The notes under the pieces were generated by a model. That model worked only from the letters and a program-made list of their open reading frames with translations. It had not been told where the DNA came from and did no database searches. Below are positions 17,045 to 25,762 of a stretch of 34,993 nucleotides of DNA, one piece after another. The position numbers were made by a program, and so were the translations under genes. Source of the DNA: an uncultured Myxococcales bacterium (lineage in GTDB: Bacteria > Myxococcota_A > Bradymonadia > UBA4248); contig CAMCLY010000011.1 of the NCBI GenBank assembly GCA_945875805.1, positions 1 through 34,993 of the forward strand, read 5' to 3'. The stretch's first letter is position 1. Each line of letters opens with the position of its first letter.

Positions 17045-19054
17045 ATGACGAAAGAATGGGATGCCGCCCTGGCAGGAATGGATGTCGATCAGCTCAATGT
17101 GGTGACGCTGAGAACGTTGGCGATGGATATGGTTCAGAAGGCGAATTCGGGTCATCCCGGGGCGCCGATGGGATGTGCGGCGATGGCGCATGTGCTGTGG
17201 AGCCGTCACATGAAGCTCGCTCCGAATCACGTGGGTTGGGTGAACCGCGATCGTTTTGTGCTGTCGAACGGTCATGCCTCGTCGTTGCTCTATGCGTTAC
17301 TGCATCTCAACGGGTATCCGGTCAGTCTCGATGATCTCAAGCAGTTCAGGCAGTTTGGGAGTATCACGCCGGGTCATCCCGAAAACCATGTCACGCCGGG
17401 GATTGACACGACGACGGGGCCGCTAGGGCAGGGGATTGCCAATGCGGTCGGATTTGCGCTTGCCGAAACGCATCTTGCGTCGCGTTACAACCGTCCGGGG
17501 TTTGACCTTATCGACCACTATACGTATGCGATATGCGGCGATGGTTGCCTGATGGAAGGAATCAGCGCGGAAGCCGCGTCGCTGGCAGGCCACTGGGGCT
17601 TGTCAAAACTCATCGTTCTTTATGATAACAACCACATCACGATCGACGGGACGACGGATGTGTCGTTTACCGAGGATGTGTGTGCCAGGTTTGAGGCGCA
17701 TCACTGGAATGTGCTCAAAGTTGAGGACGGTACCGATCTCGATGCGATTGATGCCGCCATCACGCTTGCCAAATCTCAACACGAAAAACCGACGCTTATC
17801 AGCGTGCGAAATCACATTGGGTTTGGCAGTCCGCACATGCAGGATACGTCCAAGGTACACGGTTCGCCGCTTGGTGCGGAGGAAATCCGTCTGACCAAGG
17901 CGCAATATGGCTGGCCCGAGGACGCGCAATTTTTCGTTCCCGAACGCGTCTCCGAAAGCCGTGCGGCGCGAGTCAAAAAGCATGATGAGGCGTACCTCGC
18001 CTGGAATGCGCTGCTCGATGCGTATCGCGTGGAATATCCGCAACTGGCTGCCGAATTTGAGCGCCGTCTGGAAGGCAGGCTTCCCGAGGGTTGGGACGAC
18101 ATCCCGGCGTTTGAAGCCAACAAGCCGATGGCGACGCGTGCGGCGGGGGGCAAGGTGCTGAGCGCACTTCATGCCCATTTGCCCGAACTCATGGGAGGCA
18201 GTGCCGATTTGCACGAATCCAACAAAACATACGTCAAGGGATCAGGCGATTATTCGCGGACAGATCGTGCCGGTCGCAATATGTTCTTTGGCATTCGCGA
18301 ACATGCCATGGCCTCGATCGTCAATGCGATGGCCCTTTACGGGGGATTTATCCCGTATGGTGCGACATTTTTGGTGTTCAGCGACTACATGCGTCACTGC
18401 ATTCGCCTTGGGGCGCTGGAACGTGCGCATGCGCTCTGGATCTGGACGCATGACTCGATTGGGGTGGGCGAGGATGGACCGACGCATCAACCGATTGAGC
18501 ATTTTGCGTCGTTGAGGGCGATTCCGGATTTTGTGTTTATCCGTCCTAATGATGCCAACGAGACGCTGGAGGCGTTCAAGTATGCGATAACGTCGACGCG
18601 TCCCGTGGGGCTGGCGCTTTCGCGTCAGAACTGCCAGACGTTGGATCGCGCGGTCTATGCTCCAGCCGGCCTTCTCAAATACGGCGCTTACACGCTCGTG
18701 TCGGATGAAGATCCCGAGTACATTTTGCTGGCTTCCGGTTCTGAGGTGGATATTGCGCTTCAGGCGTATCATACGCTCAAGGCGGAAGGCCGTCGTGGTC
18801 GTGTGGTCAGTGTTCCCGCGCACCGTCTGTTCTGGGAACAGACGCAGGAATACCGCGATTCCGTGCTGCCAAAATCCGTCAAACATCGTGTGGCGATAGA
18901 AGCCGCCTGTGAGATGAGCTGGGAAAAATTCATCGGCGATGAAGGGAAATTCATCGGGATGCACACGTATGGGGCGAGTGCTCCGGCGGACAAACTCTAT
19001 GAACATTTTGGCATTACGGCGGAAGCCGTCGTCAGTGCGGTGAGGGATTTTTAA
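17045..19054 (+). CDS. tkt: Transketolase
   Basis: 669 residues. ATG 17045 is preceded by GGAG (17035-17038); a TTG at 17033 is also in frame but less likely. The enzyme transfers two-carbon ketol units between sugar phosphates in the pentose phosphate pathway, using thiamine diphosphate and a divalent metal. Visible motifs are SGHPGAPMG (35-43), GPLGQG, the ThDP-binding GDG (165-167) ending in DNN (194-196), [10 protein letters not shown], and [18 protein letters not shown] in the pyrimidine domain. Length is normal for the single-chain enzyme. The stop codon overlaps the rbfA start by one base, so the two genes are cotranslated. It may lead the run tkt-rbfA-nrnA-methyltransferase. Confidence 0.97.
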   Translation: MTKEWDAALAGMDVDQLNVVTLRTLAMDMVQKANSGHPGAPMGCAAMAHVLWSRHMKLAPNHVGWVNRDRFVLSNGHASSLLYALLHLNGYPVSLDDLKQFRQFGSITPGHPENHVTPGIDTTTGPLGQGIANAVGFALAETHLASRYNRPGFDLIDHYTYAICGDGCLMEGISAEAASLAGHWGLSKLIVLYDNNHITIDGTTDVSFTEDVCARFEAHHWNVLKVEDGTDLDAIDAAITLAKSQHEKPTLISVRNHIGFGSPHMQDTSKVHGSPLGAEEIRLTKAQYGWPEDAQFFVPERVSESRAARVKKHDEAYLAWNALLDAYRVEYPQLAAEFERRLEGRLPEGWDDIPAFEANKPMATRAAGGKVLSALHAHLPELMGGSADLHESNKTYVKGSGDYSRTDRAGRNMFFGIREHAMASIVNAMALYGGFIPYGATFLVFSDYMRHCIRLGALERAHALWIWTHDSIGVGEDGPTHQPIEHFASLRAIPDFVFIRPNDANETLEAFKYAITSTRPVGLALSRQNCQTLDRAVYAPAGLLKYGAYTLVSDEDPEYILLASGSEVDIALQAYHTLKAEGRRGRVVSVPAHRLFWEQTQEYRDSVLPKSVKHRVAIEAACEMSWEKFIGDEGKFIGMHTYGASAPADKLYEHFGITAEAVVSAVRDF

Positions 19055-19431
19055 TGGCGAAATACCGACAGGAAAGAGTGGCAAGCGAGATTCTTCATGA
19101 ACTTTCGGGGATTATTCTCCTGGAGGTGAAGGATCCTCGTGTGCACGATATCACGCTGACGGATGTGACGATGTCCTCGGATCTGTCGGTCGCCTCGGTG
19201 CGGTATTTCTGCGCCGAAGGCGTCGATAAAGACGAGGTTCAGAAGGGCATCGAACATGTCATGCCGTTTTTGCGTCGTGCCATTGGGGAACGCATCGAGC
19301 TTCGGCGCGTGCCCGATCTCCATTTTTACTATGACAAGGGCATGGAACACAGCGCCAGAATGGAAGCGCTGTTTGCCAAACTTCATGCCGAGGGTCAGAT
19401 GGGTCCGGGTGATCCTGAGTCTGATAAGTGA
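19054..19431 (+). CDS. rbfA: Ribosome-binding factor A
   Basis: 125 residues. The start ATG shares its A with the tkt stop (TAATG). RbfA binds the 30S subunit late in assembly and helps 16S rRNA 5'-end maturation, especially in the cold. The sequence shows the usual N-terminus (KYRQERVASEILHELSGII), then KDPRVHDITLTDVTMSSDL and the C-terminal ELRRVPDLHFYYDKGMEHSARM, matching the KH-like fold family. Length is typical. It precedes an nrnA-like gene, a common rbfA neighbour. No separate ribosome site is evident, so translation is probably coupled to tkt. Confidence 0.95.
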   Translation: MAKYRQERVASEILHELSGIILLEVKDPRVHDITLTDVTMSSDLSVASVRYFCAEGVDKDEVQKGIEHVMPFLRRAIGERIELRRVPDLHFYYDKGMEHSARMEALFAKLHAEGQMGPGDPESDK

Positions 19432-19436
19432 ACATT

Positions 19437-20456
19437 ATGCCGGAATTTGACCGTTTGTCTCATCTGGCTCCGAATTTGACCAAAATGGTCGAATTGATCG
19501 GTGCATCTCAGCGCATTCTCGTGACGATGCATTGTCGACCCGACGGCGACGCCGCCGGATCGGCCATTGCCATGATGCATATCCTGCGGACGCTTCACAA
19601 GGACGTCGTCGTCTTTAACGTCGATCCCATTCCCGACAATTTTTCTTTTCTCAAAGGGTCGGGGGAGATTGTCCATGAACTCGACGACGTCGAATTTGAT
19701 CTCTGCCTGATTCTGGATTGTGCGGATCCGTCACTTCTTGGACGAAAATTTCCGTACGACAAGATCACGTGTCCGCGTGCGTTTGTCGATCACCACAGCG
19801 TGCCGTGGAAAGACTGTTGTCTGAATCTGCATGACGACAAGGCGTCGGCGGTGGGGGAAATTTTGTTTCACCTGATGAACGCGCTTGAAGTGAAGTTGAC
19901 GCGCGAGATTGCCGAAGCGCTTTATACGTCGATCATCACGGACACGGGATCGTTCAGGTATACCTCGACGTCGGCGGATTCGATGCGCGTGAGCGGTTAT
20001 CTCCTGGCGACCGGCATCGACGTTTGGAACATCTGTTCCCACATTTATGAAGACAACCCGGTCGAAAAGATTCGTCTTCTGGGACTTGTGCTTCAGACGC
20101 TCTGGGTGTCGCGGGACGGCCGTCTGGCTTCTCTTCACGCCAACCGGCAGATGTTGCGCAAATGCCATTGTTCCGGGGCCCTGACGGACGGGTTTATCAA
20201 TTATGCGCGAAGCATTCACGGGGTTGAGGTCAGTATTTTTATGACGCAGCTGGAGGACGATCTTTATCGTCTGAGTTTTCGTTCCCGTGGAGAGATCGAC
20301 GTGTCGGCGATAGCCTCGTCGTTTGGCGGGGGCGGCCATCACAACGCCGCTGCCTGTACGCTTCGCGGTTCGGTCGAATCGATTCGTGGGCAGGTTGAGC
20401 GCATTCTCGGTGAACTTTACGGTTTGTCGATACCCGATTCGGAGGGAGGACGATGA
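19437..20456 (+). CDS. DHH-family phosphoesterase, NrnA-like
   Basis: 339 residues from ATG 19437; a GTG at 19428 overlapping the rbfA stop is an alternative. Family members degrade short oligoribonucleotides (nanoRNA) and in some cases dephosphorylate 3'-phosphoadenosine 5'-phosphate, using two Mn ions. The DHH domain shows HCRPDGDAAGS (metal site motif I), LILDCADP (motif II) and FVDHHS (motif III). The C-terminal DHHA1 domain has the glycine-rich FGGGGHHNAAAC substrate loop near residue 295. Length is typical for NrnA. The rbfA-nrnA order is common in many phyla. It overlaps the methyltransferase gene by 4 bp (ATGA). Which activity dominates cannot be told from sequence. Confidence 0.9.
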   Translation: MPEFDRLSHLAPNLTKMVELIGASQRILVTMHCRPDGDAAGSAIAMMHILRTLHKDVVVFNVDPIPDNFSFLKGSGEIVHELDDVEFDLCLILDCADPSLLGRKFPYDKITCPRAFVDHHSVPWKDCCLNLHDDKASAVGEILFHLMNALEVKLTREIAEALYTSIITDTGSFRYTSTSADSMRVSGYLLATGIDVWNICSHIYEDNPVEKIRLLGLVLQTLWVSRDGRLASLHANRQMLRKCHCSGALTDGFINYARSIHGVEVSIFMTQLEDDLYRLSFRSRGEIDVSAIASSFGGGGHHNAAACTLRGSVESIRGQVERILGELYGLSIPDSEGGR

Positions 20457-21070
20457 AACCCGACGATCTCTTTGATCCCCTGGCTCAGGATTATGAAACG
20501 ATGCGGCGGGAACTGCAGTGGGATCCGTTTGTCCATATCCATGCGGCGTTTGAAGGCCGTTCGCTGAACGGCCTGAAAATCCTTGATGCCGGTTGTGGGA
20601 CGGGCGAATGCACGCGGTGGTTCCAGTCTCAGGGTGCCGACCCCGTGGGGCTCGATATATCGGGGGAAATGTGTTTTCTGGCGGCCGAGCGTTCCGAAAA
20701 TATCCTGTATCTTCCGCACGATTTGTCGGATCCGCTTCCGTTTGGTGAGGCTTCGTTTGATGCCGTGGTTGCACTGGGGTGTCTCGAATATCTCGAAGAT
20801 ATCGCCCCGACCATGGCGGAGTTTCGGCGAGTATTGCGTCCTGGCGGACTGTTTCTGGGGTGTTTTGAGCGTTATGGTGACGACTGTCCCGGCGGGAATG
20901 CGCCGGAGGTGGTCTTTTTGGACGACTGGGTGCGATACCGTCAGTCCAGAGAAGAACTCCAAACGTGTCTGGAGCCGTTGTTTTCGCATATCCGGTTTGA
21001 CCGTGTGCCTGGGTTTGTGTTGGAAGAATCGGATGAACGGACCCAGTACTGGAGAGTCATTGCCGATTGA
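20453..21070 (+). CDS. Class I SAM-dependent methyltransferase
   Basis: 205 residues. ATG 20453 overlaps the preceding stop as ATGA, with GGAGG just upstream. Motif I is ILDAGCGTGE (43-52), the SAM-binding loop, followed by an acidic residue in GLDIS at the end of the second strand. A VVALGCLEYLED stretch (motif IV region) and RVLRPGGLFLG (motif VI) complete a UbiE/MenG-like fold. Length and order fit small-molecule methyltransferases, but the substrate is unknown. Position in the run after nrnA gives no clear hint. Confidence 0.85.
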   Translation: MKPDDLFDPLAQDYETMRRELQWDPFVHIHAAFEGRSLNGLKILDAGCGTGECTRWFQSQGADPVGLDISGEMCFLAAERSENILYLPHDLSDPLPFGEASFDAVVALGCLEYLEDIAPTMAEFRRVLRPGGLFLGCFERYGDDCPGGNAPEVVFLDDWVRYRQSREELQTCLEPLFSHIRFDRVPGFVLEESDERTQYWRVIAD

Positions 21071-21105
21071 GGCCGTCCCTTTGGTGATGGTGTGCCTTGA
21101 AAAAA

Positions 21106-21184
21106 GGGCGCGCGTATGGGCAGAAAGCCCATAGCGCGCCCGGGGAGGCGTATGGCGGCTGTGACGCCATAGCCGACCGCCCGA
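21106..21184 (+). repeat. Bulged-G palindromic element, copy E (tandem pair)
   Basis: Hairpin 1 pairs GGGCGCGC (21106-21113) with GCGCGCCC (21134-21141) and TATGGGC (21115-21121) with GCCCATA (21127-21133). That makes 15 perfect pairs with only G21114 unpaired. Hairpin 2 pairs GGC (21147-21149) with GCC (21172-21174) and TATGGCG with CGCCATA, with G21150 unpaired. A-runs flank both ends. It lies 35 bp after the methyltransferase stop. This is the cleanest example of the structure. Confidence 0.88.
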
Positions 21185-21202
21185 AAAATGGAGAATACTT
21201 CG

Positions 21203-21787
21203 ATGAAACGGATCGTGTTGGCCAGTACGAGCAAGTATAGAAAACGATTGATGGCAGAAGCTGGATTTGAAGTGGAATGTGTCAATCCATGTTATGAAGA
21301 GACCGTGATAGAAGGCATATCCCCATTAGAACAGATATCCCAATTTGCACTTGGAAAAGCCAAAAATGTATATAAAATGCGTCCGGAATGTATTGTGATA
21401 GGGTCGGATCAGGGACTGATCGAAGGGGAAATGTGGTTGGGAAAACCCGGAAGTGTAGAAGCCGCATGTGCGCAACTCAAGCGTTTGCGCGGTAAAACTG
21501 CGATTCTTGCGACGAGCGTCGTCGTCATATCCGGGGATAATGTTCAACATGAACAGAATCGTGCAGAACTCCATTTTCGTGAGAATATATCGGATGAAAG
21601 TATCGAGCGATATGTCAAATCCGACATGCCTCTGGATTGTGCCGGATCGTTTAAAATAGAATCTCGTGGAGTCCGTTTGTTTTCATCGATAATGTGTGAT
21701 GATCCCACCGCCATTCAGGGGCTTCCCATGATGGCGCTCAATCGCATGATACTCGCTGTTGAACCCGAATATGATACGATTTTTTGA
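21203..21787 (+). CDS. Maf/YceF-type nucleotide pyrophosphatase
   Basis: 194 residues. The ATG at 21203 has GGAG (21190-21193) upstream; an ATG at 21188 overlaps that site and is less likely. Maf proteins hydrolyse non-canonical nucleoside triphosphates; the YceF subgroup prefers 7-methyl-GTP. Family marks are ASTSKYRKRLM at the N-terminus, the IGSDQ motif (SDQ is typical of YceF, against the TDT type of other Maf proteins), GKP, and the C-terminal CAGSFKIESRGVRLFS segment followed by GLPMMAL. The gene is visibly more AT-rich than its neighbours, with codons such as AAA, ATA and TGT, which may mean later acquisition. It is convergent with tmk across a short AT-rich gap. Confidence 0.9.
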   Translation: MKRIVLASTSKYRKRLMAEAGFEVECVNPCYEETVIEGISPLEQISQFALGKAKNVYKMRPECIVIGSDQGLIEGEMWLGKPGSVEAACAQLKRLRGKTAILATSVVVISGDNVQHEQNRAELHFRENISDESIERYVKSDMPLDCAGSFKIESRGVRLFSSIMCDDPTAIQGLPMMALNRMILAVEPEYDTIF

Positions 21788-21896
21788 TGATACAATTATA
21801 ATGTATTAATATATATAATATAAATATTATCTGCATCACGATATGCAACTCAAACGCTATCTCATAATATCTATAGCTAATAATATCTATAAACTT

Positions 21897-22535
21897 TTAT
21901 GATAAAAAGAGGAATTCGAGTTTTTGTTGAATTTCGCGCGTGACGTCGTCGGGAGATTTGGCGGCATCGATGATGTGTGCGCGTGGATGGGTGGCCACGA
22001 TGCGCTCAAAGGCGTTGGCGACGTCGATCAGGGTTTGGCGAGCCTCAAACGGATCGAGGGATTCGCGTCCGGACATCATGCGTTCGATCGCCATGTCGGG
22101 CGAGAGCCGCAAAAAGAGCAGAATATCGGCTTCGGGGGCAAAGGATCGGTTTTCCTTTGCGATTTCGGCCTGGTAGGTTTCGAGTTCTTGCGGGCTGGGA
22201 TCGTGATCAAAGGCATCGCGTCGCGATCCCTGATAGGCGATGGAACTGTAAAAATAGCGATCCGTGATGACGGTCTGTCCCTTTTGGAGGGCGGGCAGGA
22301 TGCAGGTCTGGAGGTGTTCGTGCCGGTCGAGGACGAAGAGTTCTCGCTCGCGAGCGGGAGGGAGGCGCGTCGTCGCCGTCCGGATTTCGCGTCCGTACTG
22401 TTCGCGCGTCGGTTCGGCTGTCTGGATGGCTTCGATGCCGCGTTCGCGCAGCCATTCGCAAAGCCGTGGAATCTGGGTCGATTTTCCGACGCCGTCGATG
22501 CCTTCGACGGCAATGAGAAGGGGGAATGTCGTCAT
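21897..22535 (-). CDS. tmk: Thymidylate kinase
   Basis: 212 residues from ATG 22535, chosen because MTTFPLLIAVEG is the family N-terminus; the frame stays open further upstream into mnmE. The enzyme phosphorylates dTMP to dTDP. The P-loop GIDGVGKST lies near residues 12-20, the TAEPTRE segment follows (substrate phosphate region), DRYFYSSIAYQG is the DRY/H motif, and ADILLFLRLSPDMAIERM precedes the lid. Length is typical. It is 34 bp downstream of mnmE on the same strand and probably cotranscribed. Confidence 0.93.
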   Translation of the reverse strand: MTTFPLLIAVEGIDGVGKSTQIPRLCEWLRERGIEAIQTAEPTREQYGREIRTATTRLPPARERELFVLDRHEHLQTCILPALQKGQTVITDRYFYSSIAYQGSRRDAFDHDPSPQELETYQAEIAKENRSFAPEADILLFLRLSPDMAIERMMSGRESLDPFEARQTLIDVANAFERIVATHPRAHIIDAAKSPDDVTREIQQKLEFLFLS

Positions 22536-22569
22536 GGTCTGTCTCGCGAGGGTATATGAAATGATGGAA

Positions 22570-23952
22570 TTATTTGCCGATGCAGAATTGCGAAAAGATG
22601 GCGTTGACGATGTCTTCGCTTGCAAAGGCGCCCGTGATGGCGGCGAGGGATTGTGCGGCTTCGTGGAGATCCTCGGCGATGCATTCGGCGGGGAGTCCGG
22701 CGTCGAGGGCCGCAAGGCTGCGCTGGATGCACGTGGAGGCATGATCGAGGCACGAGATGTGGCGCTGTGAGGTGATGAGGGTCACATCTTCGGTCTGCTG
22801 ACTGCGTTCGCACGCGATCCGTGTCAGGGTGGATTCGAGTTCGGCGAGTCCGGCATTGGTGCGCACGGAGATATTGAGAAGGGGAGAGCGGGCGCGTTCG
22901 ATGAAGCTCAGAATTTCCGGATCGAGATCAGGACGTGCCTGATCGGCTTTGGTGTGGACGAAAACCCATGTCTGGCGGTGTGCGGCATCGTCGATGTCGT
23001 CGCCATACAGCGCGCGGAGTTCGTCCCACATGCGCCGGTCCGAGGGCTGGCCGTCCAGGAGGACGAGAAGGATGTCGGCCTGCCGGATTTGTTCGCGCGA
23101 GCGCATGATGCCGAGCTGTTCGATGGAGTTTTGTGCGTCGGCGACGCCGGCCGTATCGATGAGGCAAAACGTCTGGTGATTCAGGGTGACCTGGGCCTCG
23201 ATGGAATCGGTCGTCGTGCCGGCAATATCGGTGACAATGGCCCGTTCGTGCCCGAGAAGATGGTTAAAGAGGCTCGATTTTCCGACATTTGGGGCACCCG
23301 TGAACACGACGCGCAGTCCGTCCGCGCGGTACTGGTCGTGGGCGCGTTTCATGCGCTCGATCTGGTGCAAAATCGCACTGGATTCGCGCCGCACGAGGTC
23401 GGTCGGAAAAGGGGCGAGGTCTTCCTCGGTCGAAAAGTCGATCGACGCCTCGATATGGCAGAGAAGGTTGAGCACTGCCGTCCGCAACGCCTCGACCGCA
23501 TGGGAGACCGACCCCGAAAGCTGGCGCTGTGCTTCGCGACACTGATGGACGTTTTGCGCATGGATGATGTCCATGATCGCCTCGGCTTTCGACAGGTCGA
23601 TCTTGCCGTTCAAAAACGCCCGCGTCGAAAACTCCCCGGGTTGCGCCGGTGTCGCGCCGGCCTCACACACGAGCTCAAGCACGCGTCCGAGGTTCACGCT
23701 TCCCCCATGCGCATAAATTTCAACCGAATCTTCGCCCGTGTACGAATGCGGTGCTTTGAAATAACAGATGAGCACGTCGTCAATGGCTTCGCCGTCGGGC
23801 GTGTAGAGAACCCTGTGGTGCATCATGCGCGGCGTCAATTCCTGCCTGTGCACGCAACGTCGAATGATTCCGAGCGCGTCGTCGCCGCTGAGGCGGATGA
23901 CCCCAATGGCTGCCGGAGCGGTCCCCGATGCGATGGCTGCTATCGTATACAT
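22570..23952 (-). CDS. mnmE: tRNA modification GTPase MnmE
   Basis: 460 residues. With MnmG the family installs 5-(carboxymethyl)aminomethyl uridine at the wobble position of certain tRNAs. The N-terminal tetrahydrofolate-binding domain covers about 1-120, with the conserved GEFSTRAFLNGKIDLSKAEA segment at 106-125. The inserted G domain shows G1 GAPNVGKSS (219-227), G2 AGTTTD, G3 DTAG (266-269) and a G4-like TKAD near 340, where many members have NKxD. The C-terminus ends in FCIGK, the conserved catalytic cysteine motif. Length is normal. Element F lies upstream, between this gene and folC. Confidence 0.96.
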   Translation of the reverse strand: MYTIAAIASGTAPAAIGVIRLSGDDALGIIRRCVHRQELTPRMMHHRVLYTPDGEAIDDVLICYFKAPHSYTGEDSVEIYAHGGSVNLGRVLELVCEAGATPAQPGEFSTRAFLNGKIDLSKAEAIMDIIHAQNVHQCREAQRQLSGSVSHAVEALRTAVLNLLCHIEASIDFSTEEDLAPFPTDLVRRESSAILHQIERMKRAHDQYRADGLRVVFTGAPNVGKSSLFNHLLGHERAIVTDIAGTTTDSIEAQVTLNHQTFCLIDTAGVADAQNSIEQLGIMRSREQIRQADILLVLLDGQPSDRRMWDELRALYGDDIDDAAHRQTWVFVHTKADQARPDLDPEILSFIERARSPLLNISVRTNAGLAELESTLTRIACERSQQTEDVTLITSQRHISCLDHASTCIQRSLAALDAGLPAECIAEDLHEAAQSLAAITGAFASEDIVNAIFSQFCIGK

Positions 23953-24026
23953 GGTATTAACCCGTTTTTTATGTAATTTTCTGTTATGTTTAACAAATGA
24001 TGTTCGTCGATATTTTGTGTTGTTTG

Positions 24027-24095
24027 TTTTTTTGGTGGGGGAAGTCTCCCCCTACGTCGCTATTTGCCCTGCGGGCAAATACGCGCCTACCCCCT
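24027..24095 (-). repeat. Bulged-G palindromic element, copy F (inverted)
   Basis: Read on the minus strand it begins GAGGGGGTAGGCGC. The stem pairs TATTTGCCC with GGGCAAATA around a GCA loop, with GC/GC pairs outside and one unpaired G before TAT. It ends with GGGGG-AGACTT-CCCCC and an A-rich run. The TAG of its left edge (24087-24089) is the folC stop codon. The arm sequence TATTT...AAATAGCGACG matches the outer stem of copy B. Confidence 0.85.
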
Positions 24096-25520
24096 CACAT
24101 GGAGTGCAGGTTCGTCACTCATCGTCCGGACAGACTCCAGGTTGGAGGTTTCGCCGAGACATCGAATGGCGTCTCCGATGAGGTAAAGCGAACCGGAAAT
24201 AAAGATCGTTCCGTCCTCACCCACGGCTTGTGCCGCGCGTCGGATCGCTTCGTCCAGAGAGGCACATGCGCGCGAGGGTTCAAGCCCCGTGCGCGTGCAA
24301 TAGTCGGAAGGTGAGCAACCGCGCGGCGAGGACGTGATCGGCGACACAAAAATGCGTTCCGGATCAAAGACGTCGAGGTAACGCGGAAACATTGCCTCGA
24401 TGTCCTTGTCGCCGCAACTGTTGACGACGAGTGCGCGCGTGGTGCGGCGGGGGGCTTTGGTCGGCACGGCGTTGCAAAAGGATTCCACCCCGTCGGGATT
24501 GTGCGCGCCGTCCATGATGAGGTGTGACACCCTCAGGGCACGTGCGGTCGTTTCGGAACATGGCCACATGCGTCCGACCCATTTCGTCTGCACGATGAGA
24601 TTGCGCAACACTTCGCGCACATTCCCCTTAAACCATCCCATCCGCGCCGCGCTGAGCAGTGCAAACGCGGCCACGGCCGCGTTGTCTCTCTGGAATCTGG
24701 CGAGTTCCTCGCCGCCTTGCATCGGGATGGTATCGTCGTCGGTGACAAGACGAAAGCCGTCGTCGTCGCACCGCCAGTCAAAATCGACCCCGAGCGCGTG
24801 AAACGCGCTGCATCCGTGTTCCAGCGCTTCGCGTCGCAAGGTTTCGACGCACGTGCGCCCGACGACGACCGGACATCCCTTACGCATGATTCCGGCTTTT
24901 TCGTGCGCGATCGCCTCGAGCGTATGACCGAGGTATTGCTCGTGATCGTGTCCGATTGACGTGATGATGCTCATCGAAGGGGAGAGCACATTGGTCGCAT
25001 CGAGACGTCCGCCGAGGCCCACTTCAAATACGCCAAACTGGATGTTTGAACGTCGAAAAAACCTCAGCGCCATTATGAGACAGCACTCGAAATACGTCAG
25101 CGTCAGTCCCGAAAAATCGGGGTTGTCGTCGCCTCCATATTCGGACAGCACGCGTCGGCCAATGGCGACCATTTCCGAGACGGGAATCATGCGTCCGCCG
25201 ACGCGGATCCGTTCTCTAAAGTCCACGAGATGCGGGGAGGTATAAAGTCCTGGCAGGAGTCCCAACGACTGGACGGCGTTGGAAAAGAGCGCACTGACCT
25301 GACCTTTGCCGTTTGTGCCGGCCACGAGGATGTGCGGGTAGTTGACGAGCTGCGGTTCGCGCGCCAGCGCTTGATGCATCGCATCAAGACCAAGTTTGAT
25401 GACGCGTTCATTTTGCGCAAAAAGGCGCGCATAAAATGCGTCGGTTTCATTCCTGTTTTTGTGGTGTTCGTGAACTGGAGGGCAGGTTTTGTGGGGATTG
25501 GTGGTGGGTGTATGCGTCAT
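24087..25520 (-). CDS. folC: Folylpolyglutamate / dihydrofolate synthase
   Basis: 477 residues. The enzyme adds glutamate to folates, and in many bacteria to dihydropteroate, using ATP. Evidence: AGTNGKG P-loop region near residue 67, YTSPHLVDFRERI, FEVGLGGRLDATNV with the Mg-binding Glu, ITSIGHDHEQYLG and HEKAGIM, and DGAHNPDG in the C-terminal domain. The residue after GTNGKG is Gln, where Ser or Thr is usual; this is odd but the rest is intact. The hydrophilic first 25 residues exceed the family core. The ATG at 25520 lacks a strong ribosome site. The last two codons and the TAG stop lie inside palindromic element F, so the original C-terminus was probably changed when the element arrived. 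Confidence 0.93.
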   Translation of the reverse strand: MTHTPTTNPHKTCPPVHEHHKNRNETDAFYARLFAQNERVIKLGLDAMHQALAREPQLVNYPHILVAGTNGKGQVSALFSNAVQSLGLLPGLYTSPHLVDFRERIRVGGRMIPVSEMVAIGRRVLSEYGGDDNPDFSGLTLTYFECCLIMALRFFRRSNIQFGVFEVGLGGRLDATNVLSPSMSIITSIGHDHEQYLGHTLEAIAHEKAGIMRKGCPVVVGRTCVETLRREALEHGCSAFHALGVDFDWRCDDDGFRLVTDDDTIPMQGGEELARFQRDNAAVAAFALLSAARMGWFKGNVREVLRNLIVQTKWVGRMWPCSETTARALRVSHLIMDGAHNPDGVESFCNAVPTKAPRRTTRALVVNSCGDKDIEAMFPRYLDVFDPERIFVSPITSSPRGCSPSDYCTRTGLEPSRACASLDEAIRRAAQAVGEDGTIFISGSLYLIGDAIRCLGETSNLESVRTMSDEPALHVRG

Positions 25521-25605
25521 GATCTTGTGTATGTCCCAAAACTTTGCGTTTTTTGGGTTTGAAAAACGCCTTCATTTGCTCGGAGATTCTTGCGTGCGAG
25601 TTTCC

Positions 25606-25676
25606 GAGGGGGTAGCGGCGTATTGAGCCTGGAGGGCGAAATAGCCGCTCAGGGGGAGGCTTCCCCCTCCCAAAAA
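25606..25676 (+). repeat. Bulged-G palindromic element, copy H (full type)
   Basis: GAGGGGGTAGCGGC left edge. AGCGGC (25614-25619) pairs with GCCGCT (25644-25649) and TATT with AATA, leaving G25620 unpaired; an inner GCC-TGGAG-GGC caps it. The right hairpin is GGGGG-AGGCTT-CCCCC followed by TCCCAAAAAA. It lies between the Crp-like gene's terminator and folC. Confidence 0.85.
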
Positions 25677-25723
25677 AGTCATGAATCAGGCGATTTGATT
25701 GCGTTGTCTGCGTGGGTGGGCAA

Positions 25724-25750
25724 GAAAAAAGCCGCCAGGCGGCGGCTTTG
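25724..25750 (-). terminator. Intrinsic terminator of the Crp/Fnr-like gene
   Basis: Stem GCCGCC (25731-25736) with GGCGGC (25741-25746), loop AGGC. On the minus strand it is followed by a run of T (A-run 25725-25730 on the plus strand). It lies 12 bp beyond the stop at 25763. Confidence 0.85.
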
Positions 25751-25762
25751 ATGGTGTGAAGG

